Below are positions 43,928-53,238 of a stretch of 64,000 nucleotides of DNA, piece after piece. This DNA is from Clostridia bacterium (lineage in GTDB: Bacteria; Bacillota; Clostridia; Lutisporales; Lutisporaceae), in NCBI GenBank assembly GCA_017994115.1, contig JAGOLK010000003.1, positions 1 to 64,000 of the forward strand, given 5' to 3'. The translations under genes and the position numbers were made by a program. The notes beneath the pieces were generated by a model that saw only the letters and a list, made by a program, of their open reading frames with translations, had not been told where the DNA came from and ran no database searches. Positions within the stretch are counted from its first letter, which is position 1. Every line of letters starts with the position of its first letter.

Positions 43928-45040
43928 TCAACTCCTGCCTGTTTTGACTGTTTTTGAGATATTCAATAAAATTCCCATGTTCACCATAACAAACAGCAGC
44001 GACGATCCTCCCGAACTGATAAAGGGAAGCGAAATCCCCGTAGTAGGTATGGATACTGTCGCCACAGCTATGTTAAGAGTAGCCTGTATTGCTATCATAC
44101 ATGTAATTCCGGTGGCAAGCAGGCAACCGAAGGTATCGGGACAGGCCAAAGCTATCCTCAAACCCCTCCATATAAGCATGAGAAACAATATCACTATTGT
44201 TGCGGTTCCTATGAATCCCAGTTCCTCCCCGATAATTGCAAATATGAAGTCATTTTGCGGCTCCGGTATGTAAAAAAACTTCTGACGGCTGTTTCCAAGC
44301 CCCAATCCGAATATTCCCCCCGAGCCGAGGGCATAAAGGGACTGTATTGCCTGATAACCTTTATTCAGCGGATCAGCCCAGGGATTCATATAAGAGGTGA
44401 CCCGCGCCAGCATATAAGGCTTTTTCATAATTATATAGCCTACTGCCGGCAGGACTGGTATCAGCCAGCCTATCAGGTAAATGATTTTCGTCCCTGCTGC
44501 AAAAAGCATTGCAAAGGTTATCATCAAAATGCTTCCCGCCATACTCAAGTTTGGTTCAAGTATTATCAGCACAAAATATATGGCCGCCAAAATCACGTAT
44601 GGCAGGACTCCATGCTTGAAGCTCCTGATTTTCTCCTTCTTATTGCTTATGCTTTTTGCCATGAAAATAATCAGTGCAAACTTTGCAAACTCAGAGGGCT
44701 GCATCGTCTGTGACCCGATCTTTATCCACCTGGTGGCTTCATTGGCGGTGTATCCGATTCCGGGTATGAATACTGCGATTAAGAGGGCTATGCTCAATAG
44801 CACCAGCGGGCCGGCAAATCTCCCCAGAATCCTGTAATCAAACCTGCTCATAAACATCATAGCCAGGATGCCTAATATGGCAAAAAAACCTTGAGACTTC
44901 AGATAGTGGTACCTGTCGTTATACTTCATAAAGGAGGAAATTGAACTGGCGGAAAAAACCATAGCCACACCTATAGCCAATAATATCAATACCGTTATCA
45001 GTAGTGTAAAGTCAATATTGTTCTTACTCCTTGCAGGCAT
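43928..45040 (-). CDS. ftsW: Septal/spore peptidoglycan glycosyltransferase FtsW/SpoVE
   Basis: The 370-residue SEDS polymerase has about ten membrane helices. Signatures are MVFSASSISS, RWIKIGSQTMQPSEFAKFA, the catalytic-region aspartate in EPNLS/NPWADP surroundings and GISLPFISSGGSSLL. It polymerises lipid II with the neighbouring PBP. The position between murD and murG is that of spoVE in Bacillus; sequence alone does not separate FtsW from SpoVE. ATG 45040 follows GGAGGG. Confidence 0.94.
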   Translation of the reverse strand: MPARSKNNIDFTLLITVLILLAIGVAMVFSASSISSFMKYNDRYHYLKSQGFFAILGILAMMFMSRFDYRILGRFAGPLVLLSIALLIAVFIPGIGYTANEATRWIKIGSQTMQPSEFAKFALIIFMAKSISNKKEKIRSFKHGVLPYVILAAIYFVLIILEPNLSMAGSILMITFAMLFAAGTKIIYLIGWLIPVLPAVGYIIMKKPYMLARVTSYMNPWADPLNKGYQAIQSLYALGSGGIFGLGLGNSRQKFFYIPEPQNDFIFAIIGEELGFIGTATIVILFLMLIWRGLRIALACPDTFGCLLATGITCMIAIQATLNIAVATVSIPTTGISLPFISSGGSSLLFVMVNMGILLNISKTVKTGRS

Positions 45041-45220
45041 CAAAAGCCCTCCCCAAAATATAGTCTATAGGCTTCGGGACTGCCTTCGAAGCCCTTAGTG
45101 ACGGATAACACGGGATACACGGCTGTTTCACTGAACTCACGGAGGATTTATATATTTTCCCGCCGTGCTTTTGGTGGATTTCAGTGTTTTCAGCGTTACT
45201 GGTGACCTCGAAGCCCTGCC

Positions 45221-46618
45221 CTAATTCTCGCGTCTCGCGTCTCGCGTCTCGCGTCTCGTGTCTAGTGTCCGAAGTTCCCTTACATATTCCTTAAAGAGCC
45301 TGCCTCTTTCCTCATAATTGCTGAACATATCCCAACTGGCGCAGGCCGGCGAAAGCAGCACGCAGTCGCCCGGTTCAGCAAGTGAATGGCATTTCATCAC
45401 AGCCTCCCTCAGGTCCCTGGCTTTATGCGTATTCATAAACCCATGCCTATGGGCTGTTTCCTCCAGCTTATCGGCAGTTTTTCCTATCAGCACCATATGC
45501 CTGACCACATCCCCAAAGGCCTCGATGAAGTCATCATATTCGCTTCCTTTGTCATAGCCCCCTGCTATTATTATTGTAGGCCGCTTCATTGCCTCAACGG
45601 CCTTGATGGAAGCATCTGTGTTGGTACCTTTTGAATCATTATAATAAATTACTCCGTCAAGTTCCTCAACATATTCTATCCTGTGTTCAACACCCCTGAA
45701 GCTTTCCAGGGTATCGGCAATTACTGAAGGGGCCACCCCCGCGCAATATGCCATGAGAGCTGCAGCTAAAGCGTTTTCCAAATTGTGGTTTCCGGGTATA
45801 TAGATTTTATCCTTGTGTATTATTGTTTCTTTATTATCCGCCTTGATTACTATATAATCTTTTTCCATATATACCCCCTGGGGCACCTCTTTCTTTCTGC
45901 TGAAAAAAAACACCTTGCTTTTTGGCCTGTCTGCCAGCTTGGAAGTCTCCGGGTCATCCAGATTCAGTATGGTATAATCCTTTTCATCCTGGTTTGCAAA
46001 AACCCTGCATTTGGCATCTATATAGTTTTCCATGTTTTTATGCCTATCCAAATGGTCGGGTGTAATATTCAATATTGCAGAAATATTCGGCTTAAAGGCA
46101 ATCGTGGATTCCAACTGGAAGCTGCTTACCTCCAGCACAAAAATATCCGGCCTCCTAGCTTTATCCACCTCATTTATCATAGCAGAACCGATATTGCCGG
46201 CAACATAGGTCTTCCTCCCGCTTGCCCGCATTATTTCCCCAAGAAGGGACGTAGTAGTAGTCTTGCCATTTGTTCCGGTTATTGCAGCAATGGGTGTGTT
46301 TGTCAGGCGGAAGGACAGCTCAATCTCACTTATGACTTCTTTGCCCATAGCCTTTGCCCTCTGCACCGGCGGAATATCCAAAGGAACACCGGGGCTTATA
46401 ACAACAAAATCGCAATCCTCAGCCAGCCTTGCCGGATGTCCCCCGGCCACCAGCTTTATGGGCAGTTCCTGGATTTCCGAGATTACCTCTTTAAGCTCCT
46501 CAACCTTTTTGAAATCATTTAATACAATATCCGCACCCAACCGGCTCAACTGTTTAACAACAGGTACTCCCGTAACCGCAGCCCCTATAACCAGAACCTT
46601 TTTCCCCTTTATCTGCAT
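45221..46618 (-). CDS. murD: UDP-N-acetylmuramoylalanine-D-glutamate ligase MurD
   Basis: The 465-residue ATP-dependent ligase adds D-glutamate. GTNGKTTTTSLLGEI is the ATP loop, LNITPDHLDRH and YNDSKGTNTDASIKA are Mur-ligase signatures, and LSPACASWDMFSNYEERG marks the C-terminal domain. After the normal domain end (KEYVRELRT) there is a tail LDTRRETRDARREN encoded by seven-base repeats, not part of the family. GGAGG precedes ATG 46618. Confidence 0.95.
   Translation of the reverse strand: MQIKGKKVLVIGAAVTGVPVVKQLSRLGADIVLNDFKKVEELKEVISEIQELPIKLVAGGHPARLAEDCDFVVISPGVPLDIPPVQRAKAMGKEVISEIELSFRLTNTPIAAITGTNGKTTTTSLLGEIMRASGRKTYVAGNIGSAMINEVDKARRPDIFVLEVSSFQLESTIAFKPNISAILNITPDHLDRHKNMENYIDAKCRVFANQDEKDYTILNLDDPETSKLADRPKSKVFFFSRKKEVPQGVYMEKDYIVIKADNKETIIHKDKIYIPGNHNLENALAAALMAYCAGVAPSVIADTLESFRGVEHRIEYVEELDGVIYYNDSKGTNTDASIKAVEAMKRPTIIIAGGYDKGSEYDDFIEAFGDVVRHMVLIGKTADKLEETAHRHGFMNTHKARDLREAVMKCHSLAEPGDCVLLSPACASWDMFSNYEERGRLFKEYVRELRTLDTRRETRDARREN
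45226..45267. repeat. Seven-base tandem repeat in the 3' end of murD
   Basis: TCTCGCG is repeated four times exactly (45226-45253) and twice with changes (TCTCGTG, TCTAGTG). The 42 bases encode the C-terminal tail of MurD. Because the unit is not a multiple of three, gain or loss of one copy would change the reading frame of the tail. The adjacent spacer 45041-45220 has no gene and no clear signal. Confidence 0.8.
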
Positions 46619-46714
46619 AAGTATTTTCCTCCGCGATACTTTTTACTCGTAACCCTTCCCCAGAGCCTTACCCTAACCCTCGCAACCCCGTAGCCCCGAA
46701 ACCTCGAAACCTGA

Positions 46715-47692
46715 TTAAGATAATCCCAATATTCCTATCAAGCTTAATATTATTGAAGATATAATGAAAACCGCTACTATTTTCGATTCCGCCCAGCCGC
46801 TTAGTTCAAAATGATGGTGCAGGGGCGCCATTTTAAAGAACCTTTTCCCTCCGGTCATCTTGAAATAAGCCACCTGTATTATTACCGACAGCCCTTCCAG
46901 AACATAAATCGCACCTATTATGAGAATGAATAAGGGAAGCCTGGTTATGACAGCAAGAGAAGCTATAGCTCCTCCCAAGGCTAATGAACCTGTATCTCCC
47001 ATAAATACCTGTGCAGGATGAGAATTAAATCTTAGAAATCCAAGCAGTGCACCTATCATAGCCCCCGAAAACACCAGCAGTCCGGTATTTTTTGAAGTCA
47101 GTGCTATTACCGAGAAAAATCCAAGCACCACAACTGTGGTTCCCCCTGCCAGGCCGTCCAGGCCATCTGTAAGGTTTACGCAATTTACCGTAGATATCAG
47201 TACAAAGACTGTAAATGGTATATACAATATTCCCATATCAATAAGCTTTCCCGTAAAAGGTACCAGTACCTCTGTTCCAACCTGTGATATCCCCGAAGCA
47301 ACAACAGCCATAAAAACAGAAACCAGAAGCTGCAGTATTATCTTCTGATAAGCCTTCAGGCCCAGGGATCTTCTGTTTTTTATCTTAAGAAAATCATCAA
47401 TAAACCCGATTATACCAAAAAGCATAGTGGTAATAAGCACCAAAAGCATATCCTTATCCTTGGAGAAAGCCAGTGACACAATTACTGCAGGTACTGCAAT
47501 TATTATACCTCCCATTGCAGGGGTTCCCGTCTTTTTCAAATGGCTCTGAGGCCCGTCATCCCTGACAATCTGCCCGAACTTCATTCTCGTAAGCACAGGT
47601 ATGAATACCGGCCCTGCAACCAATGCCAGTACAAAAGCAGAGATTATGCTTATGATATATATATCATATTCACCGGATACCAAATTGTACAT
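46715..47692 (-). CDS. mraY: Phospho-N-acetylmuramoyl-pentapeptide transferase MraY
   Basis: The 325-residue, ten-helix enzyme makes lipid I from UDP-MurNAc-pentapeptide and undecaprenyl phosphate. Catalytic aspartates lie in GFIDDFLKI and NLTDGLDGLAGG, with MGDTGSLALGG and the HHHFELSGW histidine motif. GAGGGGA lies nine bases before ATG 47692, inside the end of murF. Confidence 0.96.
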   Translation of the reverse strand: MYNLVSGEYDIYIISIISAFVLALVAGPVFIPVLTRMKFGQIVRDDGPQSHLKKTGTPAMGGIIIAVPAVIVSLAFSKDKDMLLVLITTMLFGIIGFIDDFLKIKNRRSLGLKAYQKIILQLLVSVFMAVVASGISQVGTEVLVPFTGKLIDMGILYIPFTVFVLISTVNCVNLTDGLDGLAGGTTVVVLGFFSVIALTSKNTGLLVFSGAMIGALLGFLRFNSHPAQVFMGDTGSLALGGAIASLAVITRLPLFILIIGAIYVLEGLSVIIQVAYFKMTGGKRFFKMAPLHHHFELSGWAESKIVAVFIISSIILSLIGILGLS

Positions 47693-47698
47693 TAAAGC

Positions 47699-49072
47699 TT
47701 ATCCCCTCTCGCGTAAATAGTCAACTATGTATTCCATTTTCATTCCCCTGGAGCCTTTTACAAGGACGGTATCTCCCGGCCTTATTATATAATCAAGGGA
47801 TGCGGCAGCAGCTTTTATGTCTGAAAAGGCATATACAATGCAGTTCATTCCCGAGGCCGCTGCCCCTCTTTTAATATCTTCGGAGAATTCTCCCACAGCT
47901 ATTATGGCATCTGCTCCGGAGGAAGCGGCATAGGCTCCTGTTTTGCAGTGTTCCTCAGAAGAAAGATTACCCAGCTCAAGCATGTCCCCCAGTATGCATA
48001 TGCCCCTGCCTTTCGACTTCATTGTGCGCAATACGTCAATTGCCGCTTTCATGGATTCCGGATTTGCATTATACACATCATTAATGAGCTTTACCCCGCT
48101 GCCGAGAACTATGATTTCCATACGCATTTCCGACGGTTTGAAGCTATCCAATCCCTTTTGTATTTCCTCTGCCTTCATGCCAAAAAGCCTTGCAACGGCA
48201 ATGGCGGACAAGGCATTATATACATTATGTATTCCCGGAAGCAAGACTCTAAAATTCGACTGTCCATCCAAATCCACTGAGAATTCTATTCCAGCTTCAC
48301 CCTTTTCCTCTATCCCATAGGCGAATAAATCATTGCCTTTTTTCAGGCCATACTTAATAACCCTGAACTTATCCGAACAGAAGTCACGGAGCATGTCGTT
48401 ATCTCCGTTAATAACAGCTGTGCTGTCACTATTAAAATATGAAAACATCTCCAGCTTTGCTCTCAGTATGTTCTCCCTTGAACCTAACTTCTCGATATGG
48501 GTAAGGCCTACATTGGAAATTACTCCAATACCGGGCCTTGCGATATCCGACAGCAGGCTGATTTCTCCGAGGCTGCTCATTCCCATCTCCAGAACCGCAA
48601 TCTGATGGCTGTATTGAAGCTTGAGAAGCGTCAGGGGCAAACCGATGGCATTGTTTAAATTTCCTTCCGTCTTTAATACATTGAATCTTTGGGTCAGCAC
48701 CGATGCTATCATGTCCTTGGTTGTCGTTTTCCCTGAGCTGCCGGTTATTGCCACAATTGGTATATTGAACTTGCTTCTGTAGTAAGCTGCAATGTCCTGC
48801 AGAGCTTTCAGAGTGTCTTCCACCAGTATGTACGGTATTTTGCATCTCTCCGGCAGCCTTTGGGTTACTGCCAATACCGCGCCCTTTTCAATGGCCATGT
48901 CGATAAAATCGTGGCCGTCAAAGTTCTCACCCTTAAGCGCAATAAACATATCCCCGGGATTTATTTTTCTGCTGTCAATGCTTACACCCGAGATCTCAGA
49001 TTCTTCTTCAAAATTCATGAGTACTCCATGTGCAGCTCTTGCTATTTCCCCCATACTTAAGGCTTCCATCAT
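47699..49072 (-). CDS. murF: UDP-N-acetylmuramoyl-tripeptide-D-Ala-D-Ala ligase MurF
   Basis: The 457-residue ligase adds D-Ala-D-Ala. GSSGKTTTKDMIASVL is the ATP loop, EMGMSSLGEI, NVGLTHIEKLGSRENI and INDVYNANPESMKAA are MurF signatures. Its ATG overlaps the murE stop (ATGA), showing coupling. It sits between murE and mraY, the common order. Confidence 0.95.
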   Translation of the reverse strand: MMEALSMGEIARAAHGVLMNFEEESEISGVSIDSRKINPGDMFIALKGENFDGHDFIDMAIEKGAVLAVTQRLPERCKIPYILVEDTLKALQDIAAYYRSKFNIPIVAITGSSGKTTTKDMIASVLTQRFNVLKTEGNLNNAIGLPLTLLKLQYSHQIAVLEMGMSSLGEISLLSDIARPGIGVISNVGLTHIEKLGSRENILRAKLEMFSYFNSDSTAVINGDNDMLRDFCSDKFRVIKYGLKKGNDLFAYGIEEKGEAGIEFSVDLDGQSNFRVLLPGIHNVYNALSAIAVARLFGMKAEEIQKGLDSFKPSEMRMEIIVLGSGVKLINDVYNANPESMKAAIDVLRTMKSKGRGICILGDMLELGNLSSEEHCKTGAYAASSGADAIIAVGEFSEDIKRGAAASGMNCIVYAFSDIKAAAASLDYIIRPGDTVLVKGSRGMKMEYIVDYLRERG

Positions 49073-50526
49073 ACTTCCTCCCTCAGAAGCTCCTCTACAA
49101 TATCTCTCTCATCAAAGGGAATAGTCCTGTCTCTCAATATCTGATAAGTCTCATGCCCCTTTCCTGCCAGCAAAACTATATCGTCGGGTTTCGCCGTGGC
49201 AAGAGCAAATTTTATTGCATCTCTTCTGTTTTCTATACAAATATAGTCACAACCTGTGGATTTTATTCCAGCTTCTATCTGCATGATTATATCCATGGGC
49301 TCTTCCGTTCTTGGATTATCCGAAGTAATTATGCAGTAATCCGACATCCTTCCGGCGATATTTCCCATTATGGGCCTCTTCTCCTTGTCCCTGTCTCCGC
49401 CGCAGCCGAACAGGGTTATTATTCTGCCCCTGGCATACTCTTTCACTGAAGCCAGGATGTTCTGAAGCCCGTCGGGAGTGTGGGCATAATCAATAATTAC
49501 CGTATAAGGCGTATTTGTCTTTATAATCTCCGACCTGCCCGGAACATTATCGACTTTGCTCAGCCCTTCCCGGATTACGTCCCTGTCCAGCCCCTCCGCA
49601 TATGCTGCCGAGGCTGCAGCCAAGGCATTGTATACGCTGAACTTTCCGGGTATATTGATGCTCAGTTCTGCCTCATATTCGGGAGTAATAACAGTAAAAC
49701 CCACTCCTTTTGAAGTAATGTCAATATTTTTTGCCATTATGTCCGCCGCATTGTCAATACCGTAGGTAATCAGCTTTGTCCCATGGTTCTTCAGCTCGTC
49801 GGCTATTATTTTTCCATGCTCATCATCAATATTTATTATACTTGTACCGCTTACCATATAAAAAAGCTTTTTCTTTGCATTTCCGTAATTTTCAATGGTT
49901 TTATGAAAATCCAAATGATCCTGGGTCAGATTTGTGAATACTCCTATTCTGAAATTGCAGCCTTCCACCCTTCCAAGCTCCAATGAATGGGAGGATACCT
50001 CCATTACAGCATAATCGACATCGCTGTCCGCCATCTCCCTGAAAAGGCACTGGAGATCCAAGGCTTCAGGCGTAGTCCTTGAAGAAATATATATCTTATC
50101 GCCGATCTGGGTTGAAATTGTACCCAGAAGCCCAATTTTTTGCTTGTTTGCTTCCATTATTGATTTTATCAGATACGTGGTGGTGGTTTTTCCGTTGGTT
50201 CCCGTTATACCTATCAGCTTAAGCTTTTGTGAGGGATTTCCGTAGAAATTGGATGCAAGCATCGGCATAACAGCCCTTGAGTTTTCCACCTTTACCACCG
50301 CCGCTCCCGGAACTTCGACGTCCTTCTCCACAATAAAAGCGGCAGCCCCCTTCTGCAGCGCATCATTTATATAACTGTGCCCGTCATACTTATAGCCGCT
50401 GACACAGATAAACAGGTCACCCTTCTTTGCCTTTCTGGAATCATATATTATTCCGTTTATTTCTATATTCAAATCCCCTTTGAAAGATACAGTATCAACA
50501 CCTGTTAACAATTCCTCCAGCTTCAT
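49069..50526 (-). CDS. murE: UDP-N-acetylmuramoyl-tripeptide synthetase MurE
   Basis: The 485-residue ligase adds the third stem-peptide residue. GTNGKTTTTYLIKSI is the ATP loop, FTNLTQDHLDFHKT and IDYAHTPDGLQN are ligase motifs. TSDNPRTEEP is the DNPR motif that marks meso-diaminopimelate specificity, so the wall is probably DAP-type. GGAGG precedes ATG 50526. Confidence 0.95.
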   Translation of the reverse strand: MKLEELLTGVDTVSFKGDLNIEINGIIYDSRKAKKGDLFICVSGYKYDGHSYINDALQKGAAAFIVEKDVEVPGAAVVKVENSRAVMPMLASNFYGNPSQKLKLIGITGTNGKTTTTYLIKSIMEANKQKIGLLGTISTQIGDKIYISSRTTPEALDLQCLFREMADSDVDYAVMEVSSHSLELGRVEGCNFRIGVFTNLTQDHLDFHKTIENYGNAKKKLFYMVSGTSIINIDDEHGKIIADELKNHGTKLITYGIDNAADIMAKNIDITSKGVGFTVITPEYEAELSINIPGKFSVYNALAAASAAYAEGLDRDVIREGLSKVDNVPGRSEIIKTNTPYTVIIDYAHTPDGLQNILASVKEYARGRIITLFGCGGDRDKEKRPIMGNIAGRMSDYCIITSDNPRTEEPMDIIMQIEAGIKSTGCDYICIENRRDAIKFALATAKPDDIVLLAGKGHETYQILRDRTIPFDERDIVEELLREEV

Positions 50527-50632
50527 ATTTATCCTCCTTCATATACAGCTATTGTTGACATGTTTTGGCATCTATATGCTGAATGCGTAATCATCAGTTG
50601 TAAATCACTTTATTATTATCCATCACATTTTA

Positions 50633-50677
50633 CAAAAAGGCAACCAAAATTAAAGGGTTTCTTTAATTTCGTTGCCT
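50633..50677 (-). terminator. Terminator between the PBP gene and murE
   Basis: A long stem, 50638-50655 with 50661-50677 (AGGCAAC/GTTGCCT outside, AAATTAAAG/CTTTAATTT inside, small mismatch), is followed on the minus strand by TTTTT. It lies 45 bases after the PBP stop. It splits the dcw cluster into at least two transcripts. Confidence 0.8.
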
Positions 50678-50722
50678 GGCAATAAAACCTCAGATATATG
50701 CTTAATACATAATGCTATTACT

Positions 50723-52696
50723 TCATTGTACGGGTTTAGCATTCAAAATTACAATAGACCCTTCATTCATATCTGCTCCGGGCTTCGGAGTCTGATCAAC
50801 TATTGTTGATTCCATGTTATGCTCAAATTCTGCTTCCACACTGTATTTGAGCTTGCTCTTTTCAAGTTCCTTTATGGCATTCTTAAGGGCCATGTTTCTT
50901 ACTTCCGGCACCTTTACAAGGGGTCTCTGCATAAGCTCCTTTTCTTCTGCAGTATATTGGGGTTTGACATCCATGTATCTCAGAGTGTCATATATTATGC
51001 TCCTGGCTACAGGTGCTGCAATTACACCGCCATAGTACTGCCCTGCTCCGGGCTCGTCTATGACCACCAGCACGGAAACTTTTGGGTCGTTGGCAGGAGC
51101 AAAACCGCAGAAGGAGGAAACGAATTTGCCTGGTACATATCTTCCCCCTTCGGCCTTTTGGGCTGTACCGGTCTTCCCTGCTACCTTGTAACCCGGAATA
51201 TAAGAGGATGCTGTAGGTGCTATGGCAAATTCCAGGATCTGCCTCATTGTCGCCGAGGTTTCCCTGGATATTACCTGTCTGACTGCCCGAGGCTGGAATT
51301 CATGGACTGTCTTTTCTTCACCGTCAATGACTTTTTTTGCAATTCTGGGCTCCATAAGCATACCGTCGTTGGCAACCGCAGAGAAGGCGGTTATCAATTG
51401 AATAGGTGTAACAGATATACCCTGGCCAAAGGAATTATTTGCAAGCTCAACCGGGCCAACCCCGCCCAATTCCCTTACAATACCTCTTGCCTCTCCAGGA
51501 AGCTTGATATTTGTGACCGAACCAAAGCCAAAGGCTTTTATGTATTTATAAAGCTTTTCCTTTCCCAGTCTTTGCCCTACCTCTACAAATACCGGATTGC
51601 AGGAATTCTTGACAGCCTCCGCAAAGCTCTGGTTTCCGTGAGGCTTATAACTCCTCCAGCATTTCATCTTCTCCCCTGCCACCGTTATATGACCTATGCA
51701 GTTGAAATGATCCTCCGGTTTGACCACGTTTTCTTCCAATCCTGCGGAAGAGGTTATCACCTTGAAGGTGGAACCGGGTTCATAGGAATCAGAAATAGCA
51801 GGATTTCTCCATATCCTATAGAGTACATCCAGCTGCTCTTTCTCGCTCATGGTGCTCCATTTATCCGCAAGGTCCTCCGGAACCTTCCGGGGATCATTGT
51901 TATCAAAATCGGGTTTGGAAGTCATAGCAAGAATGTCCCCTGTCTTAGGATCCATCACTATTGCCGTAACCCGCTTCGCCTTATTCTCAATAAGTGCGTT
52001 CTCAACAACCTTCTCAGCGAAATGCTGTATTACTTCATCAATTGTAAGCACAAGATTCAGGCCGTCCTGAGGCTCGTAGTACTTGGTGTCGCTTCCCGGA
52101 AGCATCTCTCCATGAGCATCTGTCATTACAATATTCCTTCCGGGAAATCCGTTCAGATACTTTTCATATGTAAGCTCTACCCCATCCTGTCCCTGGTTGT
52201 CAGGGTTGGTAAAGCCCAATACATAGGAAGCGAAATTGCTTTGAGGGTAAAATCTCTTACTGTCGTCATTGAATACAATTCCCTGCAGTTCCTTTTCCCT
52301 TAAAAGCTTAACCTTTTCGGCGTCCACCTTTTTCTTGATGAGTACCGTGTCCTTATTGGCAGTTACCTTTTGTGCCAAAGAAGCCTTATCCATCTCCAGA
52401 ATTTCCGACAGGGCATTTGTGACCGCATCTTTATCCTTGACCATGGCAGGCCTTACATATATTTCATATGCTGTTGCGCTGACAGCCAGCTTTTTGAAAT
52501 TTCTATCGTATATTATTCCCCTTTTGGACCTTATCGGGATATCCCTTGTCCACTGCTCAACCGCTTTCTGCTGGTATTCGGCACTGTTTACTATCTGTAT
52601 AAAAGCCAGTCTTCCCAGGAGTGCTGCGTATGCGACAAAAAAAGCAAAGAAGATAATTACAATTCTTCTTTTTATAGTCACTTTAATGCTGGACAA
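50723..52696 (-). CDS. Class B penicillin-binding protein with PASTA domain (FtsI/SpoVD type)
   Basis: The 657-residue transpeptidase has one N-terminal helix, a dimerisation domain (RGIIYDRNFKKLAVS), and a transpeptidase domain with SxxK in EPGSTFKVI, SxN in KNSCN and KTG in VAGKTGTAQK. One PASTA domain ends the protein (about 590-657, VPEVRNMALKNAI). It cross-links septal or spore wall with FtsW. Only one such gene is present, whereas Bacillus has pbpB and spoVD here, so it may serve both. Confidence 0.93.
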   Translation of the reverse strand: MSSIKVTIKRRIVIIFFAFFVAYAALLGRLAFIQIVNSAEYQQKAVEQWTRDIPIRSKRGIIYDRNFKKLAVSATAYEIYVRPAMVKDKDAVTNALSEILEMDKASLAQKVTANKDTVLIKKKVDAEKVKLLREKELQGIVFNDDSKRFYPQSNFASYVLGFTNPDNQGQDGVELTYEKYLNGFPGRNIVMTDAHGEMLPGSDTKYYEPQDGLNLVLTIDEVIQHFAEKVVENALIENKAKRVTAIVMDPKTGDILAMTSKPDFDNNDPRKVPEDLADKWSTMSEKEQLDVLYRIWRNPAISDSYEPGSTFKVITSSAGLEENVVKPEDHFNCIGHITVAGEKMKCWRSYKPHGNQSFAEAVKNSCNPVFVEVGQRLGKEKLYKYIKAFGFGSVTNIKLPGEARGIVRELGGVGPVELANNSFGQGISVTPIQLITAFSAVANDGMLMEPRIAKKVIDGEEKTVHEFQPRAVRQVISRETSATMRQILEFAIAPTASSYIPGYKVAGKTGTAQKAEGGRYVPGKFVSSFCGFAPANDPKVSVLVVIDEPGAGQYYGGVIAAPVARSIIYDTLRYMDVKPQYTAEEKELMQRPLVKVPEVRNMALKNAIKELEKSKLKYSVEAEFEHNMESTIVDQTPKPGADMNEGSIVILNAKPVQ

Positions 52697-52728
52697 ATTA
52701 ATACACCACCTTCAGAAACAACCTTAAG

Positions 52729-53226
52729 CTAATCTAACACTTTGAGGATATTATTTATCACAGCTTTGGTATATGCTATGTATTTATTCTCCTGTAAATC
52801 GTCAATGTTGTAGAAGTCACGAGCCTCATTATCGGAAGGCTGTGCCGGCATCTCAACATTTACATAAGCAATCTGGTTCTGAATATCAGGATACTGCATC
52901 CCCAGCTCTTCAATTGCCTTCTTTTCAAGAGTCTCAAGGCTAATTGACTTCATAAGCTGCACATTTAAATCAGTATTTTCCTTAACCAGAGCACTGTATT
53001 CCTTTTCCAGGTTTTTAATATTGTAGTTTATCTCCGCCATATAAGCATAGCGTGATATTATAAAAATGCTCAGTCCAAAAACAAACAATATACTCATCAG
53101 ATGAGTCTTGTGTTTTTCTTTCTTATTAACCTTCTTACGGGGGCTTGCGGCTACTTCTCTGACTTGCTCCATTTCAAGCTGCTCATATCTGCTGTAATCA
53201 TATGCCGTATTGTCTGCTCTTAACAT
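52729..53226 (-). CDS. ftsL: Cell division protein FtsL-like
   Basis: The 165-residue protein has a basic cytoplasmic stretch (RKKVNKKEKHK), one membrane helix (about 42-62) and an external coiled coil (NIKNLEKEYSALVKENTDLN), the FtsL/DivIC plan. Sequence is not conserved in this family, so the assignment rests on topology and on its place between rsmH and the PBP gene. Confidence 0.82.
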   Translation of the reverse strand: MLRADNTAYDYSRYEQLEMEQVREVAASPRKKVNKKEKHKTHLMSILFVFGLSIFIISRYAYMAEINYNIKNLEKEYSALVKENTDLNVQLMKSISLETLEKKAIEELGMQYPDIQNQIAYVNVEMPAQPSDNEARDFYNIDDLQENKYIAYTKAVINNILKVLD

Positions 53227-53238
53227 TATTATTCCCCC

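Noticed and set aside
43236-44273. 345-residue plus-strand ORF across murG and ftsW
   Set aside because: Shadow of two well-conserved genes on the other strand; the composition is unlike a real protein.
45226-45267. CRISPR array
   Set aside because: The units are seven bases with no spacers and lie inside murD.
50819-52303. 494-residue ORF antisense to the PBP gene
   Set aside because: No family features or ribosome site; the opposite strand encodes an intact transpeptidase with all motifs.
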